Assembly (NCBI GenBank): GCA_005239175.1
Contig: ML241294.1
Span: 693,275 to 757,274 of the forward strand
DNA: 64,000 nucleotides
Source: a halophilic archaeon SHRA6
Lineage (GTDB): Archaea; Halobacteriota; Halobacteria; Halobacteriales; Haloferacaceae
Direction: 5' to 3'
Part shown: in pieces, positions 17,331 through 26,158 of the stretch
Layout: each line of letters starts with the position of its first letter
How positions within the stretch are numbered: the stretch's first letter is position 1
The notes under the pieces: generated by a model
What the model was told of the DNA's origin: nothing
What the model saw: the letters and a program-made list of their open reading frames with translations, nothing else
Databases searched by the model: none
Program-made: the position numbers and the translations under genes

Positions 17331-17424
17331 GGAGATCCGATCATACGGGCCAGCCCAGAGTCTCACGCTATAAGCCGGTAATTACTGTAACAACAGTTAT
17401 CTACGGCCGACATTATCAGGAAAT

Positions 17425-18612
17425 ATGGGTTCACCGAAACGCGATTTCTTTCGTTATATCGATGGAGAGGAATCGCAAACAGACTTTTTTGTTTCGTTGC
17501 TTGATCAGACGGACACTGCTCGGGTCCTCAACGCAATCCACGGTGATCTCAAATTTGACGATAGTGCCTACGTGAGGGCAACCCAGCGTGACGGGCTTCC
17601 TCATCATCCGGATCAGAACGATAAACGACGGACAATTGACTGGGTTGTCGAGGACGATACGAAACTCGTTGGGTACGAGTCAAAGACTGGTACTGACTCG
17701 CTTTATCCCAAACAACTACGCGAAGAACGCCGAAAGCTCGAACACAATGCCGGCAGGAAGGATGTCTACCTGTTCGGCATAACAGAGGACGTACACAAAC
17801 CTGACTTCGATGCCGATGCAACGTGGTTGAGTTGGTTCGACGTTGGAGCGGCAGTAATCGATATTGAGAACAAATCAGAAGCAATTGAGATCATGTCCGA
17901 TCTATTCAAACACAAGGGTTACGAGGGCTTCACCGGATTCGCACCGTTCGAAAGAGACGAAGCTTGGTTCATTACGCATCAGAATGATGCAGTCGATCTC
18001 GCATTTGAGGTAGATAAATATGCAGATGGGCTATCTCTCTATACAAAGAGGACGAATCATACAGACTTCTACAATCGGGCCAAGCGAAACCTCAATAAAA
18101 TTAAAAAGAACGACCACCATTCGCTCGGACCCTCCTACTACATTTTCGCGTACCAACCGGACGAGTACTTCGGCGATGCAGATACCGATTACAACACCTC
18201 GGGTGGAGTTGGTTGGTATCTTGCGATCGTTGTCCCTGCACTACAGAACGAGGTCTACGTCCATCTAAACACCTATCTCAGCAAGGACGATACTTCGAAG
18301 AAATTCTTCAACCAATACTCGAAACAGATTGCCCGACTTATCGAGGAAAACGACATGGAACTCCATGCCTCTGCGAATAGCCTATTCTCTGAAAAGAGTC
18401 CAACCAGCCATACGGATTCTGAAGAGATCAGTGCATTAATCGAGAATGAAGGTGGTAAAGGCCGGTTCAAGCGATTCCGTATTGGTTGGGAGGTAGACAC
18501 AAACCAATCTCCTGAGGATATCGTTGAGGACGTGACGGAGAAGATAGAGGAACTTCACGAGATTTTCTACAATGGTGTTGAACGCCGAACGGAGTATGCA
18601 GAGATCGATTAG
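17425..18612 (+). CDS. putative PD-(D/E)XK nuclease-type protein
   Basis: A 395-residue acidic protein, not assigned to a named family. Residues 72-95 read IDWVVEDDTKLVGYESKTG: an Asp ending one strand, then an E-S-K in the next, as in PD-(D/E)XK restriction-type nucleases, followed by a helix with Gln (LYPKQLREERRKLEH). Beyond that is a DVYLFGITEDVHKP strand. The C-terminal 200 residues are unassigned, with aromatic-rich stretches (YYIFAYQPDEYF, GGVGWYLAIVVPAL). It is a single gene with gaps and relic IS ends on both sides. Within this cluster of nucleases a defence role is likely but unproven. Confidence 0.6.
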   Translation: MGSPKRDFFRYIDGEESQTDFFVSLLDQTDTARVLNAIHGDLKFDDSAYVRATQRDGLPHHPDQNDKRRTIDWVVEDDTKLVGYESKTGTDSLYPKQLREERRKLEHNAGRKDVYLFGITEDVHKPDFDADATWLSWFDVGAAVIDIENKSEAIEIMSDLFKHKGYEGFTGFAPFERDEAWFITHQNDAVDLAFEVDKYADGLSLYTKRTNHTDFYNRAKRNLNKIKKNDHHSLGPSYYIFAYQPDEYFGDADTDYNTSGGVGWYLAIVVPALQNEVYVHLNTYLSKDDTSKKFFNQYSKQIARLIEENDMELHASANSLFSEKSPTSHTDSEEISALIENEGGKGRFKRFRIGWEVDTNQSPEDIVEDVTEKIEELHEIFYNGVERRTEYAEID

Positions 18613-18699
18613 GGTTGGAGACCAGCGTCTCTCGGCTTGCCTGGTGAGTTTTAATTGCATCGACCGATTTGACCTGACCAAATGTGAGAGAAGTATTGT

Positions 18700-18775
18700 G
18701 CGAGATATGCGCTGTGTATTCAGCGCGTCTCTAAGAACATATTACCGAATGAGAATTTCAACAAAGCCATAGTTG
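18700..18775 (+). repeat. solo IS-end relic, copy 3
   Basis: GAGATATGCGCTGTGTATTCAGC, then about 35 bases on GAATTTCAACAAAGCC. Same family and spacing as the copies near 30.2 and 38.0 kb. The 220-base gap after the nuclease gene holds nothing else. Confidence 0.55.
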
Positions 18776-18832
18776 TCTGTTTGAGGGCAGGTCAACTACT
18801 CAGTGGGGTAACTCACACTCCGTTCGTTTCAA

Positions 18833-19441
18833 TTACGCTCTCGCGTTATCGTATGCCCAAAGAGCCATATCAACTTGTCTCGCGGAGAAATCCTCGGCAT
18901 CCGCGATCTCCCGTATGTGATTCATATAATACTCATACGACTCTGAACTTTTCAAATACGTTCGAAAGTGTTCTAAGAAGCTGGCGTACTCCGAATACTC
19001 AGAAGATTCTATGATTTCTGGCTTTGCACCTACAAGGCCTCTAAATGCCCTGTAGTCAATAATCGCGTAGTTTGACGGTTTGGCGACTGTCAAGACGGTT
19101 GATGCCATCGGAACCCCGACTCCACTAAGTTCAGTTAACGCACTGATCGCTTCCGTATCTGTTGAGGCCTTCAGAGCGGCTTGGGTCTGTTGTGTAACTT
19201 CTTCAGTAGAATTCTTTTTAATATTGGTGTCATTTCGGCTACTTTGAAGCTTCCACTGACTGATGCGGAGTAACTCTTCAACTGAGAGCTTATATTCTCG
19301 TGACTGAATCGCAGTGGATATTGAACCAAACAACGGGTTACTGTCTTGTTGCCACTCTCTAGACTCATCCAAATATTCTATTGGTTTATCCTCCCATTCC
19401 TCTCGAAACCTTGTTACCCATTGTTGAATGTCTATATTCAT
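18833..19441 (-). CDS. helix-hairpin-helix protein (DNA glycosylase-like fold)
   Basis: A 202-residue protein with one clear feature: ALTELSGVGVPMASTVLTVAKPSNYAIIDYRAFRGL at about 115-150. This combines a helix-hairpin-helix (LSGVGVPMAS) with the following helix and an Asp (IID), as in the HhH-GPD core of base-excision glycosylases. The usual iron-sulphur cluster is absent and the protein is short, so it may bind DNA without being a glycosylase. The N-terminal half is helical and charged. Related haloarchaeal proteins are annotated hypothetical. It points away from the PD-(D/E)XK gene. Start ATG at 19441 is the natural one. Confidence 0.55.
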   Translation of the reverse strand: MNIDIQQWVTRFREEWEDKPIEYLDESREWQQDSNPLFGSISTAIQSREYKLSVEELLRISQWKLQSSRNDTNIKKNSTEEVTQQTQAALKASTDTEAISALTELSGVGVPMASTVLTVAKPSNYAIIDYRAFRGLVGAKPEIIESSEYSEYASFLEHFRTYLKSSESYEYYMNHIREIADAEDFSARQVDMALWAYDNARA

Positions 19442-19525
19442 TTACCAGATCTTCATACAATCAAACCACAAAAGCATGTGTATCGCCACCAGAAAGTTGT
19501 TGCTCCGGTCTAGAAGGTTAATACG

Positions 19526-19681
19526 ATGAATCGACCATCAGAAGATGCAGACGCAGGAGATATTGCGCGATTCCTTGAAGAAGATTTTTGGGAACAAGTT
19601 TCTACATCGATGGAGATAACTGACAAAGAACAGTTAGATGACGATACAGACGAATCACGCGGAGAGGCAAAGAAAGAGTAA
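19526..19681 (+). CDS. small acidic protein (51 aa)
   Basis: A short frame opening with MNRPSEDADAGDIARFLEED. It is extremely acidic and typical of haloarchaeal composition, with no membrane or metal motif. The opposite-strand frame over the same stretch gives a serine-rich, un-haloarchaeal sequence, which argues that the plus strand is the coding one. The function is unknown. Confidence 0.5.
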   Translation: MNRPSEDADAGDIARFLEEDFWEQVSTSMEITDKEQLDDDTDESRGEAKKE

Positions 19682-19820
19682 TTTGGTGGTCTACAATCAG
19701 TAACCACGAGGAGCCGATCATTGAGTTATTGCTCATGTTTCCGTGATGGCTACACTCTCTGTATCTCGCACATGGCTCCGATCACCTCCTGAGGATTTGA
19801 ACAGAGTCGCTTGAGTGAAC

Positions 19821-19967
19821 TCACTCCAATTTCTGTAGATCTACTACCGACTGGCATATCTGCATCGCCTGCCGTATGTGATAATTTTTCTCAGTCGAAT
19901 TGTCTGCCTCAAGCGCTTTCTTGAGATGGTCCTGACAACTTTCTGTCGGAGCAGTCAATTGAGACAT
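19821..19967 (-). CDS. small conserved-type haloarchaeal protein (48 aa)
   Basis: It starts MSQLTAPTESCQDHLKKALE and ends near IRQAMQICQSVVDLQKLE. Two helices with paired His/Cys residues (CQDHL and YHIRQAMQIC) are seen. From memory, similar peptides of about 50 residues occur in many haloarchaea, but this was not checked. Start ATG at 19967, stop TGA at 19821-19823. The role is unknown. Confidence 0.55.
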   Translation of the reverse strand: MSQLTAPTESCQDHLKKALEADNSTEKNYHIRQAMQICQSVVDLQKLE

Positions 19968-20081
19968 ACAGAATACTACGAGATGTCACTGATAAATATA
20001 ATTATATTACTCGGATGCACTACCCGAGAATCTCATTGGACGGTTTCTTGAAGATGAGGTGCTGCGTGGGGGGGTATCGAG

Positions 20082-20112
20082 ATTTTATTCTGTGAAGTTT
20101 AACAGAGCCAAT
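20082..20112 (+). repeat. solo IS-end relic, copy 4 (partial)
   Basis: GTTTAACAGAGCC with the adjacent TTTTATTCTGTG block, i.e. only the outer terminus of the relic family. It lies upstream of the wHTH gene at 20240. Confidence 0.35.
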
Positions 20113-20239
20113 CTGGTTTATTTTGCAACTTTTCTCTGGGGCGGCCAAGCTCTCGGGCGTACTGATACGCACCCGACAGCCTAAGCAGATAAGAATAGCA
20201 TCCCGAAGAGTGATATATTCACGCCCCATAGTTGACTCG

Positions 20240-20770
20240 ATGCCAGAATCTCCCCCGGCGTTTAAGGATGTGAACGAACGCGCCAAAGAGGAGTGGAAAC
20301 GAGATACCACCCCCTTCGACCGTGTGCGGTCAGTGATGCGCACGGCGTACGAGCCCATGAGCGCCGCTACCGTCGCCGAGAACGCCCTCACGTCGGAGCA
20401 GACAGCCCGCAAGCACCTTCGCTCGCTGGTTGAACACGGCTACGTGGCAGAGACCGCGTCACCAGATTCAACAGGCACGCTCTATCGGCGGGCCAAGGAC
20501 TCGATCGCGCTCGAACAAGCTCGGCGGATCCTCGACGAGACAGACACCGATACACTCTCGACGCGCGTGCTGCAGATGCGCGAGGAGCTCCGAGCGTACG
20601 CCGACCGATTCGGCGCGAACTCGCCCGAGGAAGCGGTCCGGTCCCATACAGGGATTGACTCAGAGACGCTCTTAGAGTGGCGAACGACGCGGCGGAACCT
20701 CTCATTCGCTGAGGTGGCGCTCGCGCTCAGCGCGGTCGAAAACCCCACTGGTGGGGCAGAATCAGTCTGA
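20240..20770 (+). CDS. winged-helix regulator, first gene of a two-gene operon
   Basis: A 176-residue protein. Residues 28-80 form a winged helix: VMRTAYEPMSAATVAENALTSEQTARKHLRSLVEHGYV and a short wing ending LYRRAK. The following 60 residues are a long helix (QARRILDETDTDTLSTRVLQMREELRAYADRFG) and a TLLEWRTTRRNLSFAEVALALSAV dimer-like tail. This is a common haloarchaeal HTH type (DUF7342-like, from memory). I choose ATG 20240; the 39 upstream residues are basic and unlike the rest. Its stop overlaps the start of the next gene by one base. The arrangement resembles toxin-antitoxin pairs in which the HTH member is the antitoxin, but this is not shown. Confidence 0.78.
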   Translation: MPESPPAFKDVNERAKEEWKRDTTPFDRVRSVMRTAYEPMSAATVAENALTSEQTARKHLRSLVEHGYVAETASPDSTGTLYRRAKDSIALEQARRILDETDTDTLSTRVLQMREELRAYADRFGANSPEEAVRSHTGIDSETLLEWRTTRRNLSFAEVALALSAVENPTGGAESV

Positions 20771-21246
20771 TGCAATTCGACAGTGGAGACGACGAATCTC
20801 ACGCGCTTCGGGGCACTATCGACGTGACGAAACTCGATGCGTTTCGAGATGCGTTCACCGCTATCGAGCCGATGGCCTCAGGCGCAATCGATGACCGACT
20901 CAACCCCCGAGAACTCCGGCTCACGATACCGTATGGCGTTGGGGAAGCAGAGAAAACCCTATTCACGGTTCGTTGGACGACGGTGGACGACTATAATATA
21001 CATTATTCGGATACGTCCGGGCGCAACTGCCGATGGGATATCCACCCGCACGACTTTTCAGCACCGCCCGACGAGCGGCACTTCCACCCGCCACCAGACG
21101 CGTCAAGCGCAGATACCCACGTAGAAGCGTCGTGTCTCAGGGAACCCTCAATTGAGATCGTTGCCCGGGGAATTCACCTCTTATGGCGACAGGCATTGGA
21201 CGAGGGGTCGATGGCAAATATCAACGTCGGAACGAACCTCCCCTGA
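20770..21246 (+). CDS. partner of the wHTH gene, possible toxin-like protein
   Basis: A 158-residue protein translationally coupled to the preceding HTH gene (TGATG). The centre reads FTVRWTTVDDYNIHYSDTSGRNCRWDIHPHDFSAPPDERHFHPPPDA, with several aromatic and His residues on strands. This pattern resembles TumE/DUF6516-type proteins that pair with HTH antitoxins. Downstream is a helix ending HLLWRQAL. Haloarchaea carry many such HTH-plus-partner pairs. Assignment as a toxin is a guess from context and His-rich motif; it might equally be a structural partner of the regulator. Confidence 0.6.
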   Translation: MQFDSGDDESHALRGTIDVTKLDAFRDAFTAIEPMASGAIDDRLNPRELRLTIPYGVGEAEKTLFTVRWTTVDDYNIHYSDTSGRNCRWDIHPHDFSAPPDERHFHPPPDASSADTHVEASCLREPSIEIVARGIHLLWRQALDEGSMANINVGTNLP

Positions 21247-21566
21247 CCGCAATCAGCACTCAGTGATTTGACCCTCATTCATGACTTTCTCATTAGCATC
21301 GAGATCCACGTTACGAAAAACAGCTCACGGATTGTCACGACTTTTGTTCTGGTACGCCTGATACGTGCCGGTTGTGAGTGATATCGTCATGCTGCCAAGC
21401 TACGAATCCTACTCTGAGTCTGTGTTGCACGTTTCGGTCCCTCTCGCTTTCGCTGATATCGTATAGTGAAAAAGTTGGCAGTTCCCTAACCGTGTTTCTG
21501 GCTGGGTGTTTGCTCGCTCGTCATTTGTTCCACCCTGTGGTGAACGATTATTAGCTCAACACAACA
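21247..21566. other. intergenic gap, no gene seen
   Basis: A 320-base gap with no open frame of note. It must contain the promoter of the PLD-ATPase gene, but I cannot pick a convincing TATA box within 40 bases of the ATG at 21567. Confidence 0.4.
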
Positions 21567-23867
21567 ATGTCAAATACTCACATGCCAGAGCAGGTTGATC
21601 TCCCAATAGGTGGTGAGCCAGAAACAACAGGACATATTGAACTCTTCAGGAGCTATAATCGGTTCGAGACATATTTTGAGGGCGCTACCCGGATGCGTGT
21701 CGTGACGTACTGTGATTCTCCGGAATTTATTCTTGAACTGTTCGATCGGGTGGAGTCGCTTGAACGGTTGGAAGTGGTCGTGGGGGACGTTGCGGATTAT
21801 CGAGAGCGACTGATCGATAAGCCGGAACTTGCAGATCGTCTTGAACGGCTCAAGCGTAACGGTGAGTTGGTGATCTATCTTTGTGAAACGAAGGAAGTAC
21901 ACAGTAAACTCTACTTGATTGAGTATAGCGAAGAGCAGCCCAATTCGGCAGAAAGTGACGAGACGGATGCTTCACAGCAAACCTTCGAATGGGCCGACTC
22001 AGAGTCAGCTACAGGTGGTGATGAGACGGATATTGACGAGTCTGAGGCTGCTGCAGAAACAAAAGAAGCCCGTCCGGCGACGGCGATCGTTGGCTCTCCA
22101 AACCTGTCGAAAAATGCGTGGACACGACAGGCGAATACTGGTGTTGTATTTGAAACAACGACAAAAACACCGTTGTGGGATGCAGTCGTAGACTTCTACG
22201 AGGAGCATCGATCCTACAACAACGAAGGCCCGTTTCTCGATGATCTTACTGAGCGATTGGAACGAACTGCTGATGATCGGGCGGAGGTAGTCTCGCTGTA
22301 TACTGAGGGAAAAGTCAAGACCCGAGATGAGGTGAGCGAACTTCACGGTCGGCTCGATGAGCGAATTGAATCAGAGGTGGACGAAGTTGATCTAGTACTT
22401 GGCGATGAGACGGATTTGAGCGAAGGTGCTGAAGCGGAAATCGACAACCAAGACAAACCAGAAGACGAAGCGAGTGAGTCGTCGGCTGACGCGTTAGACC
22501 CGAGTGAGGAAAATACAACCCGGATCAACCTCTCGCTGTTGGGACACAGCGATGATGCGATCGAAGCATTGTCCCGAATGACGAATTACGACGCGTCCCT
22601 ATCTGGTGATTCGTTAACTACGACGCCACAAGCGGTCCAACAGTACAAGCGCGATGTGTATGAGGTACCGACGATGCGTGTCCGGCGGACGCAGTTGAGC
22701 GACGATGGGGCCGTGGAATTTGGACAGAGACTGAGTTTCCATTCTGATGGACGCGTCTATCGGGTTGGCAATCCGATTCCGAACGATCCGCGTGTTGTTG
22801 CTACTGCGTTATCCGATTTAGAGCAGTATTTTGAGACGGTAGATAAGTACGGAAACTGCAATGATGCGAATGCGGTGAAAGCGCACATGGCAGAGGCGTT
22901 ACTGTGGATGTTCTGGGCACCGTTTGTGAACCGCGATGCAACGTTCTATGACCAGTATGGAATTGATCTTGATAAGGCGCTTCCGAATCTCTATATTTAC
23001 GGAGAGTCCGATGCTGGGAAAGGAACGTTCGCGCAGTTTGCTCTGTCAATGATCAGTGGTGGACGAGTGTTGAATCCGGTTGATGCGGATGAAGTCGGTA
23101 AGCGAAAGATTCGTGGAATGCGCTCTGCGAATACTGCGTTCCCTGTCGTTGTCGATGACATCACGAAAACGACCGTGAATCGGTTAGATACATTCCGGAA
23201 TTATTGGGGCAATTGGACGCCAGACGCAAGTTACCCGTTGTTTGCGTTCATTAGCAATGACAAGCGACCTGACGAGTGGTTTCGGAACCGATCGAAGATC
23301 CTGCATTTCAACGTGAATTTCGATACGAGCTACAAGGGCGAAGCCGAAGTGAATCGCCTGATTGAGCAGGACAATCCGGTGTTTCTCTGGTTCACTCACA
23401 AAATGCTGACGCGTGAGCTAACACTCTCGAACGATGATGATGCGCTACGAACAGCTCGAACAGTGATGTTAGAACTGTACGACTATGCTGACCGTGATGT
23501 ACCAGCGTGGTTCCCGCGTCGGCCAGCCGAGCGTGAGCACGATGCGGGTCGTGATCGGTGGTTTGACCTGCTCAAACGAGAGGATGTTGCAACAGAAGAT
23601 CAGGGCGAACGGCTACGTGTGTCATTCCCCGAAGAGATGTCTACAGACACCTACACGTACGCCCGTGATCCGCCTACGGTTGCACGCGTTGAGCGACGTG
23701 GTCGAGATCTGTTGATCAAATCCCCAGATGAGTTCTTAGACTGGCTAGGAGAGGTGCCTACTGGCGTTGAATTAGATAGACGAATTAGTAGCGACCCCAC
23801 CACAGAAACGAATGAAACAGCACCTGATGACGGCATACTCAACAAAGTCCGTGGATTATTCAATTGA
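21567..23867 (+). CDS. PLD nuclease fused to P-loop (SF3-like) ATPase
   Basis: A 766-residue fusion. The N-terminal PLD-like domain has VHSKLYLIEY (about 111-120) with the HxK pair and, after an acidic low-complexity insert, IVGSPNLSKNAW (about 174-185) as the second half. An acidic linker follows (270-315). The C-terminal domain is an ATPase: LPNLYIYGESDAGKGTF (Walker A), AFPVVVDDITK (Walker B) and FAFISNDKRPDEWF (sensor-like), resembling SF3/D5-type helicases. The order nuclease, linker, NTPase suggests an ATP-gated DNA-targeting enzyme. It is a single gene with no close partner. A decayed copy of its last 40 codons lies near 30.9 kb. Family name unknown to me. Confidence 0.75.
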   Translation: MSNTHMPEQVDLPIGGEPETTGHIELFRSYNRFETYFEGATRMRVVTYCDSPEFILELFDRVESLERLEVVVGDVADYRERLIDKPELADRLERLKRNGELVIYLCETKEVHSKLYLIEYSEEQPNSAESDETDASQQTFEWADSESATGGDETDIDESEAAAETKEARPATAIVGSPNLSKNAWTRQANTGVVFETTTKTPLWDAVVDFYEEHRSYNNEGPFLDDLTERLERTADDRAEVVSLYTEGKVKTRDEVSELHGRLDERIESEVDEVDLVLGDETDLSEGAEAEIDNQDKPEDEASESSADALDPSEENTTRINLSLLGHSDDAIEALSRMTNYDASLSGDSLTTTPQAVQQYKRDVYEVPTMRVRRTQLSDDGAVEFGQRLSFHSDGRVYRVGNPIPNDPRVVATALSDLEQYFETVDKYGNCNDANAVKAHMAEALLWMFWAPFVNRDATFYDQYGIDLDKALPNLYIYGESDAGKGTFAQFALSMISGGRVLNPVDADEVGKRKIRGMRSANTAFPVVVDDITKTTVNRLDTFRNYWGNWTPDASYPLFAFISNDKRPDEWFRNRSKILHFNVNFDTSYKGEAEVNRLIEQDNPVFLWFTHKMLTRELTLSNDDDALRTARTVMLELYDYADRDVPAWFPRRPAEREHDAGRDRWFDLLKREDVATEDQGERLRVSFPEEMSTDTYTYARDPPTVARVERRGRDLLIKSPDEFLDWLGEVPTGVELDRRISSDPTTETNETAPDDGILNKVRGLFN

Positions 23868-24111
23868 ATTGCCTACTGCGTGATGCTGCCTAATTGTCTG
23901 TAGATGTAGACGCTGACTTTAGTACAGAAATCTTGTTGCATTGGGGTGGCCCAGAGGAGGTGTTACATGCATTGCTATGCAGTACTCGGAATCATCGAAC
24001 GCCTGTCGTACTGCTCATGCGTGATCCTGGGGCCCTTCACAAGTCCTGTGTCTCTCGTATGTGATGGGGCAGTGGTAGCTCAAACAGTCGCGTACGCTCG
24101 TGAGGTGACGA
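23868..24111. other. intergenic gap
   Basis: Nothing recognisable; short frames only. Confidence 0.4.
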
Positions 24112-24261
24112 TTATTCTGGCCGAACTGGCTCCTTACAGTCAGAGCATTCAGCGTACAAGCGGTGCTCACCTTCAACTTTGTATTCGATAAGTATCTCGC
24201 TTGGCGAGACCAGCGTCCCACAGAAGGGGCACGTACCGAGACTAGTTGCTGCTTGTGACAT
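24112..24261 (-). CDS. DUF7837-type small zinc-ribbon protein
   Basis: A 49-residue protein starting MSQAATSLGTCPFCGTLV. Two CxxC knuckles (CPFC and CSDC) separated by a strand-rich ILIEYKVEGEHRLYAE make a complete zinc ribbon. Very similar small proteins are widespread in haloarchaea. I choose the ATG at 24261 because the 13 upstream residues are not conserved-looking. The role is not known; small haloarchaeal zinc-finger proteins often act as regulators. Confidence 0.8.
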   Translation of the reverse strand: MSQAATSLGTCPFCGTLVSPSEILIEYKVEGEHRLYAECSDCKEPVRPE

Positions 24262-24501
24262 GGGTAAGGGGAGGAACTTAGAGCGTGTGACAATGCCCAA
24301 GTTCCAATTACAATTTTGTGTTCTGTTTATAAATACCTGTGCCGACCACAGTGAAAATGAAAACGAAAGGTATGCTGCCCTATAGGTGTACTAATCGGCG
24401 ATCCTAACTGCGTGTATCTCTCCCAAATTTAGCTACGCGATCGCCTGTAGGTACGCGCCACTCATCCTCACGGCTATGTGCCTGATTGTTGCTAGTTGGA
24501 T

Positions 24502-24579
24502 ACGATATGGTCGTGCTGTGAGTCCGGCTGCCCGGCCGTGAGTTTACTATCGGCCCTTCTCAGCGCACTCCTTCGCCGA
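24502..24579 (+). repeat. direct repeat flanking a nuclease cassette, left copy
   Basis: An 80-base block containing ATATGGTCGTGCTGTGAGTC and, further on, CTATCGGCCCTTCTCAGCGC. It matches the block at 26067-26145 with roughly three-quarters identity by eye. The two enclose the PD-(D/E)XK gene. The 24262-24726 gap has no gene. Confidence 0.6.
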
Positions 24580-24726
24580 AAATTGGTGGATAATAGAACA
24601 TTCTGTAGAATAGATTTGCACGCTCTTACTCACACCCACTTTCAGGTACAAATTCGATCTTGTTCGTTGTCTTAGTAAGCCGATCTAATCAGTCTCTCCA
24701 CCAGATAACTTAATAACAGGACATGA

Positions 24727-25857
24727 GTGAACGGTTGTATGCGTATCTTCCAATCTAGTTCCATAAAAAAATCCCCGACAGCGATGCCAGCAAAAGAGCG
24801 ACCGATTTTACCTGCTGGTGATGAAGGAGGAGAGGGTGATGGCAAACTAGAAGAATGGCTTAATGCGTCGCCAGATACCATTCTCGATGAGCGATTATTA
24901 CTCTTCGCTCGGCAACCTAGTCTCCCGACCGGCGAAGCTGATTTGATCGGTCTCGATCGGTTCGGTAATTGTGTTGTGGTCGAAATTAAGATGGGTACCT
25001 CCGGATCTAAGTCCGCCTCCGAGGCGAGTATTGTTAGCCAACCTCAATTGTACGCACAGGCCCTCGACAGATTCAGTTACCATGATCTAGACGCACTCCG
25101 TGAGGAATACGTCGCCAAAGGTTGCGTAGTCCCATCAGAAGTCGCGCAACAAGACTCGCTAATTGGAGCTTTCAATTCGTTTTTCGACAAGGACCGAGAC
25201 CCTTGGGAACTCAATCAGGGACAGCGGATGGTCATCGTCGCAGAGCGCATTACGCCCCAGACTCGTCAGTCTACACGATGGCTTCGAGACCAGGGGCTTG
25301 ACATCCAAGCTGTAGAACTCCAACGGTTCGACCTTCCATCTGGTGAGACTTGTTTTGGAGCCGTGACCATCGTTGATTACGACGAAACCCGTTCACGACA
25401 ACCTACGCAGTCGAAGCCTGGTGATCGGGTTTTCACAATCGGGGTATTCACCAAGGCATTCCCCCATCTGCAAGATATTTTAAGCACTGATCATATGGAC
25501 TCCGTTCTCGGAAATCTCACGACTAACTACCCGTATCTCGAATCGAGAGCGCCTGGTCATCCAAATGCTGTCAGATACGCGTTACGGGTAAATCCCTACG
25601 GGGACAACGAAGTGAAGGTTGCAATCGATGCGTCGGGTGATGGGAGTTCATCTGCGGTGAAAACCATTCAGAAGCACCGCAATCGATTTGAGGAGCGGAA
25701 TTTCTTAGTTAGCGAGCGAGAATCGTTGCGAATTGTGGTGGACACATGGGAGAATATCGAGATCGCTGATCTTCGACGAGATGCATTTATTGAGCGGGTC
25801 GCGGCTCGATACATCGAGTTAGTCGAACTATCTCATACGATATTTGATTCAACCTGA
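24727..25857 (+). CDS. NucS/RecB-like PD-(D/E)XK nuclease-type protein
   Basis: A 376-residue protein with a classic nuclease core near the N-terminus: LEEWLNASPDTILDERLLLF, then TGEADLIGLDRFGNCVVVEIKMG with the Asp and the E-I-K of PD-(D/E)XK, and a following QPQLYAQAL helix with the conserved Gln. This is the layout of NucS/DUF91-type enzymes that act on single-stranded or branched DNA. A VIVAERITPQTRQSTRWLRDQGLDIQAVEL segment completes the fold. The C-terminal 150 residues are unassigned. Start ATG 24727 is used; ATG 24784 would remove 19 residues outside the core. It sits as a single gene between two direct repeats, as expected of a transferable cassette. Confidence 0.75.
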   Translation: MNGCMRIFQSSSIKKSPTAMPAKERPILPAGDEGGEGDGKLEEWLNASPDTILDERLLLFARQPSLPTGEADLIGLDRFGNCVVVEIKMGTSGSKSASEASIVSQPQLYAQALDRFSYHDLDALREEYVAKGCVVPSEVAQQDSLIGAFNSFFDKDRDPWELNQGQRMVIVAERITPQTRQSTRWLRDQGLDIQAVELQRFDLPSGETCFGAVTIVDYDETRSRQPTQSKPGDRVFTIGVFTKAFPHLQDILSTDHMDSVLGNLTTNYPYLESRAPGHPNAVRYALRVNPYGDNEVKVAIDASGDGSSSAVKTIQKHRNRFEERNFLVSERESLRIVVDTWENIEIADLRRDAFIERVAARYIELVELSHTIFDST

Positions 25858-26066
25858 AGAGACCTCTCCTTCGGAATTCCCGAATTCGAAGTGTTCACGC
25901 CAAAACAGATGGGGCGAACACGAGACCACGAGCGCCATTATTTATTGTGCTGTTTCTTTGCTTCGTCGAAGAAATCTCAACTACAACCGTAGAGACAACC
26001 CAAGAAGTACCGTGATCATAGCGAGACAACTCTTTCAGAGTATTCACCTGCCGGCTGCCGGTTAGA

Positions 26067-26145
26067 CGTAATATGGTCATGCTGTGAGTCTGGCCCCCCG
26101 GCCGGGGGCCTCCTATCGGCCCTTCTCAGCGCATTCACTCGCCGA
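26067..26145 (+). repeat. direct repeat flanking a nuclease cassette, right copy
   Basis: Block with ATATGGTCATGCTGTGAGTC and CTATCGGCCCTTCTCAGCGC, matching 24502-24579. In this copy the middle has become a GC-rich hairpin. It lies just beyond the 3' end of the DUF3006 gene. Confidence 0.6.
26092..26110 (-). terminator. GC-rich hairpin after the DUF3006 gene
   Basis: GGCCCCC (26092-26098) pairs with GGGGGCC (26104-26110). It is placed 50 bases beyond the stop codon of the minus-strand operon, so it may help end transcription. No clear T-run follows, so this is tentative. Confidence 0.35.
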
Positions 26146-26158
26146 GAGCTGCAGTCTT

